Below are positions 1 through 6,956 of a stretch of 49,162 bases of DNA, piece by piece; within the stretch, counting starts at the first letter, position 1, and every line of letters begins with the position of its first letter. The notes below the pieces were generated by a model. The model saw nothing but the letters and a program-made list of their open reading frames with translations. It had not been told where the DNA came from and made no database searches. The DNA comes from Bacillota bacterium (GTDB lineage Bacteria > Bacillota > Clostridia > Acetivibrionales > Acetivibrionaceae): NCBI GenBank assembly GCA_023398495.1, contig JAEWSG010000128.1, positions 1 through 49,162 of the forward strand, in the 5' to 3' direction. The position numbers were made by a program, and so were the translations under genes.

Positions 1-165
1 GATTTTAATTTCTTTTGTCATAATACTGTTATTATCCTATAAATCCTTTGATTTCTCAATCTATATACCACTAATTTTTACTTATCCACAAATTTTTCCG
101 CAAGCTATTTCCTAAATGATAAAAAACTATGTCAAAATATTTATCCTTTTAGGAACAGCTAAGAA

Positions 166-672
166 TTAAAATATTTTTGTTCTTCTTAAAGCTTTTTCTA
201 AAAAGCTGCTGCATAGTCCCACAAAAAGCCCCATAATTACTCCTGATATAAGAAGTAACGGAAGAATTGTATAAAATACCATATCTTTCATGAGCAAACT
301 TGCAATAAATATTTGCCCAACATTATGGAAAACTGCCCCTGCAATACTAATCCCTATAATACTAAACACTCTAGAACCAATCTTATATAAGGTGTACATT
401 ACTATAGCACTAAGAATACCCCCTGCAAAACTAAACAGAAAACCGGACACCCCCCCAAAAAAAACAGAGGATAGTACACATCGGAGCAAAACTACAATGA
501 GAGTATCTTTCAGGTCAAAAAATATAATTACAATAAGTGTTATTATATTTGCCAAGCCGAGTTTTACACCCGGTAAAGGTAACGGTAGCGGAAACCATGC
601 TTCAATTATTGAAAGAACCAACGCTTGAGCCACCATCAAACTTAGCAAAACAATATGTTTTGTGTTATTCAC
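166..672 (-). CDS. Gx transporter family membrane protein (heptaprenyl diphosphate synthase component I-like)
   Basis: A 168-residue, very hydrophobic protein with about five membrane segments. It has a Pro/Leu-rich stretch near residue 30 followed by GVKLGLANIITL, which is the family signature. The family was first annotated as heptaprenyl diphosphate synthase subunit I, but it looks like a small S-component-type membrane carrier and is often found with ApbE and NusG-domain-II genes, as here. The start is GTG at 670-672, six bases after AGGAG. It is the third gene of an ApbE / NusG-II / Gx run; the gap before it holds a palindromic repeat. A role in moving an isoprenoid or flavin-related substrate is inference. 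Confidence 0.85.
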   Translation of the reverse strand: MNNTKHIVLLSLMVAQALVLSIIEAWFPLPLPLPGVKLGLANIITLIVIIFFDLKDTLIVVLLRCVLSSVFFGGVSGFLFSFAGGILSAIVMYTLYKIGSRVFSIIGISIAGAVFHNVGQIFIASLLMKDMVFYTILPLLLISGVIMGLFVGLCSSFLEKALRRTKIF

Positions 673-746
673 TTCAAACTCCTATCAAGCCATCTGCAAT
701 ATGTTCCCCATACGAGGCACTAGAGATAGTTTTTGTCACTCACGCC

Positions 747-860
747 AGTGCGGATTAACAAATAAAATTCTAGAATTTAATTTTGTTAATCCGCAAAAAA
801 CATAGGATGTGCATTTTGCATAATTCATTTCAAGAAATGAATTATGTTCAAAAGTGCTAG
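747..860. repeat. Double-palindrome repeat element, copy 1
   Basis: Two near-perfect palindromes lie side by side between the NusG-II stop codon and the Gx gene. The first (749-795) is centred on TTCTAGAA, with arms TGCGGATTAACAAA / TTTGTTAATCCGCA-like. The second (819-846) has arms CATAATTCATTTC / GAAATGAATTATG. A shorter relative lies at 39089-39146, in the same position relative to its upstream gene. The element overlaps the TAG stop at 857-859. It looks like a REP/MITE-type intergenic element able to fold in RNA. Confidence 0.75.
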
Positions 861-1249
861 TTAGTTACGGCATCTACCTTTTTAGTAGCTCCTTCAATCT
901 TGATCAATGCACTGTTTGGAATGCATGCCGCCATATCACCTTTTTCCGATAACCATCCAAACTTAACACATAACTTATCGGGACAATCAGCTTCCTTAAA
1001 TCTAATCCTTCCTTTTTCAACAAGTATTACTTCATTATATGCACCAGAAAGCTCAATTTCCATAGGCTCTTCTACAGTGTCCAAATCAATTTTCTTTATC
1101 ACTTTGTCATTCATCTTTATAATAGCTATCTTATGAGTGTTTTCACCACTGTTCTTATATATTGTCATACTAATAGTTGAAATAACAATAACAGCCGCAA
1201 AAACGCCTACAAGTATAGCATCACCCTTTTTCAACATATTCATACCCAT
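857..1249 (-). CDS. NusG domain II-containing protein
   Basis: About 130 residues: a short N-terminus, one membrane segment (AILVGVFAAVIVISTISM), then an extracytoplasmic NusG-domain-II fold with the typical CPDKLCVKFGWL and CIPN segments. Despite its name the domain is not a transcription factor here; in clostridia such proteins accompany ApbE flavin transferases. The reading frame overlaps the end of apbE, so the two are translationally linked. I chose the ATG at 1249 because GAGGGT lies seven bases upstream; ATGs at 1243 and 1237 are also possible. The stop codon lies inside the repeat element that follows. The redox role is inferred from context. Confidence 0.82.
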   Translation of the reverse strand: MGMNMLKKGDAILVGVFAAVIVISTISMTIYKNSGENTHKIAIIKMNDKVIKKIDLDTVEEPMEIELSGAYNEVILVEKGRIRFKEADCPDKLCVKFGWLSEKGDMAACIPNSALIKIEGATKKVDAVTN

Positions 1250-2270
1250 TACCCGTACCCTCAAATTCAAATACACCTTTGAGGCCTTCAGTTATATAGA
1301 CTTTCTTATCATCTGTTACAAAAACAGCTTCAACACCATCGAACTTTTTTATTAAAGCCATACTCTTCTCAAGTCCAAGAACAAAAGTTGCAGTTGATAA
1401 AGCATCCGCATCTATTGAAAAATCCGAAATTATAGTCGAACCTATAAGTCCTGAATCAGCAGGGTATCCTGTTTTCGGACTAAGAATATGGTGATACCTC
1501 ACACCATTTCTTTCAAAAAACCGTTCATAGTCCCCGGAACTAACTACAGCTTTATCTTTTACACTTACTATTCCAATATAAGAGCCTTCTGAACCCCTAG
1601 GATCTCTTATCCCTATTTTCCATGGGCTTCCATCAGTTTTACCGCCTAAAGCAACAATGTTTCCTCCAAGACTTATAAAAGCTGATTGAACTCCATTCTC
1701 ACAATATACTTCAATTGCCTCATCACCTGCAAAACCTTTCGCTATTCCCCCCAAATCAACAATTTGGCCTTTATTTTCAAGTTTTGCCTTAGTGTTAGGC
1801 TTATCAATTGTTATATCCTTATAGTCTACAAGCTCTAATAAACTATCTATCCTTTCCTTTAAAGGTATCTCAGGATTTTCACCAAGCAAATCCCATTCTT
1901 TTACAAGGGGCCCGATTGTTACATCAAAAGCACCGTCACTTAACTGAGATATCTCCTTTGCCTTACTGAGCACAAACAGGGTGTCTTTACTCAATTGTAC
2001 AAAACCCTTGCCGGCAGAACTATTAAGGTTGTTAATTTCTCCGCCTGCTTTATTTATAGTCATACCATCTTCAATTTCCCTTATTCTTTCTATAACCTGT
2101 TTGCTTATATCTTCCGCATTCTCGTGGTATATCCTTTGCCTGATTATTGTTCCCATTGCAAACTCCTCATTTTCATAAGGAGCAACTTCCGAATTGCTAC
2201 ATGCTGCAAGAGATATCGCCATTAAAACACACAGTATAATTAAAATACTTTTTTCATATTCTCTTACCAT
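1221..2270 (-). CDS. apbE: FAD:protein FMN transferase, lipoprotein
   Basis: A 349-residue ApbE-family protein. The family attaches FMN through a phosphodiester bond to Ser/Thr of extracytoplasmic redox proteins, using FAD and Mg2+. A lipoprotein signal ends in LAAC (Cys24). Recognisable motifs are FAMGT near residue 38, GGIAKGFAGDEA, SLGGNIVALGG, and the metal-site segment DADALSTATFVLG. The usual HxIDPxTG motif reads HHILSPKTG, so the Asp is replaced by Ser, a substitution worth noting. It is the first gene of the ApbE / NusG-II / Gx cluster. No flavinylation target with a visible acceptor motif lies in the window. Confidence 0.92.
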   Translation of the reverse strand: MVREYEKSILIILCVLMAISLAACSNSEVAPYENEEFAMGTIIRQRIYHENAEDISKQVIERIREIEDGMTINKAGGEINNLNSSAGKGFVQLSKDTLFVLSKAKEISQLSDGAFDVTIGPLVKEWDLLGENPEIPLKERIDSLLELVDYKDITIDKPNTKAKLENKGQIVDLGGIAKGFAGDEAIEVYCENGVQSAFISLGGNIVALGGKTDGSPWKIGIRDPRGSEGSYIGIVSVKDKAVVSSGDYERFFERNGVRYHHILSPKTGYPADSGLIGSTIISDFSIDADALSTATFVLGLEKSMALIKKFDGVEAVFVTDDKKVYITEGLKGVFEFEGTGNGYEYVEKG

Positions 2271-2500
2271 AGATTATCACCATACATTATACTATTCTTT
2301 TCAAAAAGTTTGTTTTTTTAGTAAACTTTTATATTATACTTTAATTGCTGCTTCCGCTAAGAAATGTAACTATGTTCAAGACAGCTTAATTATATTACCT
2401 TTCAAAATCAGTGTCAATGAAAAGCCTCTCGTACTAAAGCGTATATATCCTTCCAGAAAACAATTTTGCCATAGAGCATCAAAATGATCACATAAAAATT

Positions 2501-2530
2501 AAAAAGTGATGATTCCCGATCATCACTTTT
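2501..2530 (-). terminator. Terminator of the SSB-like gene
   Basis: An AAAAGTGATGAT / ATCATCACTTTT hairpin with a five-base loop lies directly after the stop codon of the SSB-like gene. On the minus strand it is followed by a T-rich tract. It separates that gene from apbE. Confidence 0.8.
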
Positions 2531-2536
2531 CCGCTC

Positions 2537-3235
2537 TTAAGTTTCTTTATCCATATCAATATCATTTTCATTTTCTTGCTGCTCCTGATTCTTCTTTTGC
2601 TCTTCCGAACAAATCTCCATTTTCGAAACAGAAACCTCATAAGCAACCTTTGTAATCACTTCACTACTCTCTAATTTCTTCTGGTATTCCCTACTCTGGA
2701 TTCTGCCCCATACTTTTATATTGTCACCAATTTCCAGATTTGAAGAATACCTTGCATTTCTTCCCCATGAAATACAAGGAATATAATCTGATTTATTGTA
2801 AGGCCTATTTACTGCCAACAATATATCAGTAATCTCTCTTCCAAAAGGAGTTGTTCGATATACGGGCTTTTTGCAGATAAAACCGTTCAGATATATCTGA
2901 TTTGGATTTTTAATTTTCCTTTCATCATCAAGGAAATTGATTTCTCTGGCAAAAACCGTCAAAATAAGTTTACTTCCCTCCATACTCCCGGTAAAGTTAT
3001 TATAAGACCGGAATTGCCCTTCAACTTCAATAAATTTACCTATTTCCAAACACTCTCTGGAAATCAAACGTTCTGAAACAGTCACGCTTATTTTATCGTA
3101 ACTATCACTTAGTCTGGGCACTTCGAGCGAAAATGAATAAAACCCTTCACCGTACACCTCATGGCTAAATTCTGCTTCAGTTGCTATCTTACCGGAAATG
3201 GTCACCATGTTGTTCTCAATGATGTTTCCGACCAT
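2537..3235 (-). CDS. Single-stranded DNA-binding-like protein with two OB folds
   Basis: About 232 residues from the ATG at 3235, which follows an AGGAG/GGGGG-rich stretch; an upstream in-frame extension to 3304 looks like non-coding sequence. Two OB-fold modules are visible. The first half runs from MVGNIIENNMVTISGKI to about residue 110. The second starts near NQIYLNGFICKKPVYR and carries the bacterial SSB-like run TPFGREITDILLAVNRPY, then CISWGRNAR and VWGRIQSREYQKK. The C-terminus is Gln/Glu/Asp-rich (NENDIDMDKET) but lacks the classical SSB DDDIPF tip. It is probably an accessory ssDNA-binding protein rather than the replicative SSB. Confidence 0.75.
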   Translation of the reverse strand: MVGNIIENNMVTISGKIATEAEFSHEVYGEGFYSFSLEVPRLSDSYDKISVTVSERLISRECLEIGKFIEVEGQFRSYNNFTGSMEGSKLILTVFAREINFLDDERKIKNPNQIYLNGFICKKPVYRTTPFGREITDILLAVNRPYNKSDYIPCISWGRNARYSSNLEIGDNIKVWGRIQSREYQKKLESSEVITKVAYEVSVSKMEICSEEQKKNQEQQENENDIDMDKET

Positions 3236-3356
3236 CCGACCCCCACACTCCTCTCTTAGGCTTGCGTACATTAAATATTTATCTAATGTAATGTTTATTC
3301 GCAATGTGTAGATTTTAGAATAACTTTATATATAAATATAAAAATCTTCAAAACAT

Positions 3357-3390
3357 CCGGTACAGGGGTCCCATTTCTAAAACCTGCCGG
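3357..3390 (-). other. Hairpin in the gap between the Mur-like and SSB-like genes
   Basis: On the minus strand, CCGGCAGG and CCTGTACCGG can pair around a 16-base loop containing GGGACC, followed by ATGTTTTG and later T runs. It lies in the 327-bp gap (3236-3562) upstream of the SSB-like gene and downstream of the Mur-like gene. It could be a weak terminator of the upstream unit or a leader structure. I could not match it to a known riboswitch. Confidence 0.4.
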
Positions 3391-3562
3391 AGACTCACAT
3401 CATAATTTCTATTCATATAGTATTATCGGTTTATTTCTAATTATATTACACATTTTTCAACTTGCAAATCCCTGAAATCATTTTTTTAATAATATCCTTT
3501 TTGACCATAGATAAAGAACTGTAAAACAAATTAAGATTTACATGATTTTTATTCTTTTATTT

Positions 3563-4285
3563 TTAATTGCTTAACGAATTTAAATCGACACCGTTTACCA
3601 AGGCAAATGTTGCAGCAGCCAAAACATTGTATGGGTCATCCATATTGGGGAAGGTTTTTATAATAAATTCCTGAGGTTCAATTATATTTCCATCTCTAGC
3701 AAAAACAGTTCTTTGCAAACAGCACATTATATTGTTTTCTGCTACCAGATCACCTACACTCGATGTTGTCAAACTGGCCTTAAGGTTAAAACCATAGGTT
3801 ATAATATAATGTTTGATTCCGTTGAGAAAATTGGAAAGCTCATTGTCATCCGCATTAACTATTGCAATTCCTTTTTCATCCAATAGTGAAAATGCTTTCC
3901 TCATCGGATCTTTGTAAGCGTCTGTTTCAGACTCCCTTAAATCATCGGCTTTATCAGTAAAAATTATTATATCAAATTTCAAGTAATCAAAAATTTTCTT
4001 ATCAAGGTCAAATATATTTACCTTTAGTATCAAAATATCAGTATTATTTTTTAAAAGTTCAGTCAAATATGCCTTAAACCTTTTATGGTCAAGATTTATA
4101 AGGATTTTTGAGTCAATAATACTAAACCTCTTTTTCGAGGCTGTAAGGATAGAATTAATGAGATTTGCCGTGCTTTCCTTATTACTTCGACCAATAATGC
4201 CAGCTATTAGCACTTCTCCAACCCCATTTCCTGTGATAATTGTACTTTTATGATGTACTCTTTTTTGATTTTTTATGTAAAACAT
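3563..4285 (-). CDS. Truncated Mur ligase-like protein with degenerate ATP site
   Basis: A 240-residue protein resembling only the central ATPase domain of Mur ligases. AGIIGRSNKESTANLINSIL sits where Mur enzymes have a G-T-N-G-K-T/S loop: the lysine is kept, but the loop reads GRSNKEST. Later segments IIFTDKADD, AIVNADDNE and NVLAAATFALVNGVD mirror the MurE/MurF central domain, but the usual His of the metal site is absent. The N-terminal substrate domain and C-terminal ligase domain are missing (Mur ligases are about 450-500 residues). It follows the deacetylase gene by 14 bp. It is probably a non-catalytic or altered family member, possibly tied to spore or cell-wall metabolism. The Shine-Dalgarno site is weak; a GTG at codon 25 after GGAGAA is an alternative start. 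Confidence 0.65.
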   Translation of the reverse strand: MFYIKNQKRVHHKSTIITGNGVGEVLIAGIIGRSNKESTANLINSILTASKKRFSIIDSKILINLDHKRFKAYLTELLKNNTDILILKVNIFDLDKKIFDYLKFDIIIFTDKADDLRESETDAYKDPMRKAFSLLDEKGIAIVNADDNELSNFLNGIKHYIITYGFNLKASLTTSSVGDLVAENNIMCCLQRTVFARDGNIIEPQEFIIKTFPNMDDPYNVLAAATFALVNGVDLNSLSN

Positions 4286-4299
4286 TATAATTACTCAAT

Positions 4300-5070
4300 T
4301 TATTTCTTTTCTATCTGCCTTCCTTCAACACTAATCTCATAATTTTCCCTCATAATTAACTCAGATACGGGAACTATTTCAAATCCCTGACTTTTTAGTG
4401 TTGTAATTATTGAAGGTAATAGTTTCGCTGTATGAGGAGTATCATTATGAAACAAAATAATTGAACCGTTATTTACCTTTTTTAATACCCTGCTTTGTAT
4501 CTGTTCAGGAGTAATACCAGGTTTCCAATCAAGACTGTCAACATCCCACTGTATTGTGAATTCATTGAATTCCCTTGCTATTAATACAACATTGTTATTA
4601 TAATCACCATATGGAGCTCTAAAAAGATCCGGTTTTTTTCCTGTTATTTCTTTAATCACATCATCACATCTTGCAATCTCGGTTCTTATTTTGCTGTTAT
4701 CGATTGCACCCATACGCAAATGTGAGTACGAATGATTTGCAACATCATGCCCATTCTCCGACATCATCTTTACCGAATCCGGGTGTTTTTGTGCCCAGTG
4801 CCCTACTAAAAAAAAGCTTGCTCTGACATCATGTTCTTTAAGAGTATTTATGATATCCGGAATATCATATGCTTCCCAAGCACAATCAAAGGTTATGGAA
4901 ACCTTCTTCTGCTTACAATCTACAGAATATATAGGCAGGTCACGTTTTTGTTCAAACACGTCGGCAACTTCATTTCTCGATATATAAATTCCTGAAAAAG
5001 TAACAAGTAATGCAATTGCTAATAATAAGCATTTGTAAAGCGTATCAATTTTTATTGTGTAAAATTTCAT
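4300..5070 (-). CDS. Polysaccharide deacetylase, PdaB/sporulation type
   Basis: 256 residues with an N-terminal signal anchor (about residues 10-30) and a NodB-type deacetylase domain. Motif 1 reads ITFDCAWEAYDIP, the clostridial PdaB-like form where the second Asp of TFDDG is replaced. Motif 2 is NHSYSH with its metal-binding His pair. Motif 3 is RAPYGD, followed by DVDSLDW and ILFHND. The family removes N-acetyl groups from peptidoglycan or related glycans outside the membrane, and the PdaB branch acts in spore cortex maintenance. The changed motif 1 leaves catalytic activity uncertain. It is upstream of the Mur-like gene in the same direction, so the two may be co-transcribed. Confidence 0.85.
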   Translation of the reverse strand: MKFYTIKIDTLYKCLLLAIALLVTFSGIYISRNEVADVFEQKRDLPIYSVDCKQKKVSITFDCAWEAYDIPDIINTLKEHDVRASFFLVGHWAQKHPDSVKMMSENGHDVANHSYSHLRMGAIDNSKIRTEIARCDDVIKEITGKKPDLFRAPYGDYNNNVVLIAREFNEFTIQWDVDSLDWKPGITPEQIQSRVLKKVNNGSIILFHNDTPHTAKLLPSIITTLKSQGFEIVPVSELIMRENYEISVEGRQIEKK

Positions 5071-5244
5071 TTTTCACCTGGAATGTCCTTAATTATCCTA
5101 AGTTAATATTATTCACTTTCCCAAGCTAATATACATGTTCCAATATTCTTTTGTCTTCCGACAGGTCTGTTGTTTTTATATATTTAAAAATACTCCCTCC
5201 AAATCATTATACTTAAATATAATATATTCTCCCTAAATTCAGCT

Positions 5245-5955
5245 TCACAAACAATATGTCCCGTTTAAAACGCAAGATTCACATCTAGGCTTTTTGCTCA
5301 AGCAACAGTCACTCCCTAACTTCACTATAAGGGCATGAAATTGGTTATACAAATCAACATCCTCAGGCAAGTGTTTCATAAAAAACCCTTGAACCTCGTG
5401 GTATTTCTCATCACCTTTAAGAAAACCTAACCGTGTAAATATTCTTATTGTATAAGCATCTACTACAAATATCTTTTTATACCCCGCATATAGCAATATT
5501 GAATCAGCGGTCTCCGGACCAATTCCTTTTACTTTCAGGAGCTTCTCTCTTAAAGCATAAAGCGGGTTTTGAAACATCTTATCAAGGTCTGCGTCATACT
5601 CTTCCACAAGGAAGGTCATCACGGACTTCAGAATAACAGCTTTTCTGTTGAAAAAGCCTGTCGGTCTTATCATTTCCTTGATTAACTCAATGTCACACTC
5701 ATAGAGTTTCCTCGCATCCAACATATCTCTTCTCTTGATGTTATCTATTGCCTTAACAACATTACTCCATGATATAAACTGCGTTAATACTGCACCAACA
5801 ATCACCTCAATCTGAGTTTGGGCAGGCCACCAGTGCTGATCTCCATATTTTTCAAAAAGTAATGTGTAAATTTTCAGAAGCTGATCTTCAGTTTTCAGGC
5901 TCTCTTCTTTATTGTTCAAATATAACACCTCTGCTTGAAATTTTCTGTAATACAT
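5245..5955 (-). CDS. HhH-GPD DNA glycosylase with Fe-S cluster (endonuclease III superfamily, probably monofunctional)
   Basis: 236 residues. The helix-hairpin-helix reads LLKVKGIGPETADSILLYA, followed by FVVDAYTIRIFTRLG containing the catalytic Asp. The position of the endonuclease III lysine (GVGRKTA) is Glu here (GIGPETA), so AP-lyase activity is unlikely, as in the MagIII-like branch. The N-terminal HWWPAQTQIEVIVGAVLTQ also resembles that branch. A C-terminal cluster motif (C-x6-C-x2-C-x6-C, in CLSKKPRCESCVLNGTYC) would bind a 4Fe-4S cluster. It acts in base excision repair, perhaps on alkylated bases (inference). The first ATG at 5955 may not be the true start, because MYYRKFQAEVLYLNN precedes a more typical Asn/Lys start region. 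Confidence 0.85.
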   Translation of the reverse strand: MYYRKFQAEVLYLNNKEESLKTEDQLLKIYTLLFEKYGDQHWWPAQTQIEVIVGAVLTQFISWSNVVKAIDNIKRRDMLDARKLYECDIELIKEMIRPTGFFNRKAVILKSVMTFLVEEYDADLDKMFQNPLYALREKLLKVKGIGPETADSILLYAGYKKIFVVDAYTIRIFTRLGFLKGDEKYHEVQGFFMKHLPEDVDLYNQFHALIVKLGSDCCLSKKPRCESCVLNGTYCL

Positions 5956-6298
5956 AATAATATTCTACCAATATTTTTGCACAATAAAAAGCATTACTGT
6001 GCAGTATGGGTGCGTTTAATAAATGTGAAGAAAAATATACACCCGTGCAGTATGTATTTAACATAAAGTTTCTACCGATTTTATACCTTTCCGTTTATAA
6101 TAATTAAAACCACACTGATTTAAAGTACTATAAAAGTTCAATCTGCACAATCAATTGAAACTATAGTACAATTTGTATGTATTCTTGGTGTGCTAATAAT
6201 CAATACATAGACCATTCCATTTCCATTCAGGCTTCAATACAATAAACCATATAATTCGTTTCGGGATAATAAACAAATATAATTAGGGGGTTGTATTC
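5956..6298. other. Intergenic region with a 37-bp mobile remnant and a stem
   Basis: This 343-bp gap lies upstream of the plus-strand secreted protein gene and beyond the start of the minus-strand glycosylase gene. It holds the 37-bp element at 6008-6044 and a second inverted repeat at about 6126-6167 with arms GTACTATAAAAGTTCAAT and ATTGAAACTATAGTAC. AGGGGG lies just before the start codon at 6299. I see no small gene. Confidence 0.6.
6008..6044. mobile_element. 37-bp minimal element with 9-bp target duplication
   Basis: The segment begins GGGTGCGTTTAAT and ends ATATACACCC, matching the GGGTG...CACCC ends of the ISKra4-like element at 9113-11165. It is flanked on both sides by exactly the same 9 bp, GTGCAGTAT (5999-6007 and 6045-6053). 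The duplication length equals that of the full element. It is probably an extreme internal deletion derivative or an excision remnant. Confidence 0.75.
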
Positions 6299-6865
6299 AT
6301 GAATGTAAAAGTATTTAGAAGTCTGTCCTTATTACTGGTGCTCTTAGCTGTCTTTTCCTGTACCAATATCAATGTTTTCGCAGCTGAGACAAAAACACTT
6401 ACAAAAACACAAATCAGGCAATATGCCGGAACACCTCAACAAGCTCAGAACATGCTGAATAAATTTGTTGAAGATGCAAGGAAATACAACTGGAATTATA
6501 ATGATGTCAATTGCCAAGGCACTCTATATTTCACTGGACAGTATAAACTCTTAAGACAGAGAGAGTTAGGTTCCGGAAGCTTTTTGTACGATTGGGAATT
6601 TACGTATAGCGGAACAGTGACTTTAAAACAGTCTAAAGAGGCAACAAGTAAAGTTGTTTACAAAAATGCCGGAACTTCAAGTAACTACATGAATTTTCTG
6701 AGAACTATAAAAAGTAGCACCATAAATTATGATGATGGTGAATTCAAAGGAACATTGTACTACAATAGCAACTATGTTATAACTTATAAACAGGTAAGCC
6801 AGTTTGGCCCCATCTATTACTGGGAAGTTGAAGTAACCTATAAGGGTACGGTATATAGAAAATAA
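6299..6865 (+). CDS. Secreted protein with two tandem repeats, function unknown
   Basis: 188 residues. The first ~29 form a signal peptide ending near NVFAA (a Cys at CTNI within the segment does not make a clear lipobox). The mature part contains two related units of about 45 residues. One runs from YNDVNCQGTLYFTGQYKLL to YDWEFTYSGTV; the other from YDDGEFKGTLYYNSNYVIT to YYWEVEVTYKGTV. Aromatic and Thr-rich beta strands suggest a small beta-barrel or sandwich. I do not recognise the family. The start is supported by AGGGGG about seven bases upstream. The gene stands alone, convergent with the response regulator gene. Confidence 0.8.
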   Translation: MNVKVFRSLSLLLVLLAVFSCTNINVFAAETKTLTKTQIRQYAGTPQQAQNMLNKFVEDARKYNWNYNDVNCQGTLYFTGQYKLLRQRELGSGSFLYDWEFTYSGTVTLKQSKEATSKVVYKNAGTSSNYMNFLRTIKSSTINYDDGEFKGTLYYNSNYVITYKQVSQFGPIYYWEVEVTYKGTVYRK

Positions 6866-6901
6866 AATTCTTACTTTATTAAAATCCCGAAATGAATTAA
6901 A

Positions 6902-6949
6902 GCTGTACAGGAATGCTTCATAGTATAGAATTATTCATTCCTGTACAGC
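6902..6949. terminator. Bidirectional terminator between convergent genes
   Basis: Perfect 14-bp arms GCTGTACAGGAATG (6902-6915) and CATTCCTGTACAGC (6936-6949), with a 20-base loop, lie between the secreted-protein and response-regulator genes. Short T/A tracts on both sides suit termination in both directions. Confidence 0.8.
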
Positions 6950-6956
6950 CACTTTA

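Noticed and set aside
1..21. Possible start of a minus-strand gene (MTKEIKI) at the window edge
   Set aside because: Only seven codons are visible and AGGAT is too far from the ATG to decide.
3340..3420. Possible c-di-GMP riboswitch upstream of the SSB-like gene
   Set aside because: Only a short CCGG-type stem resembles it; the conserved core of the class is missing.
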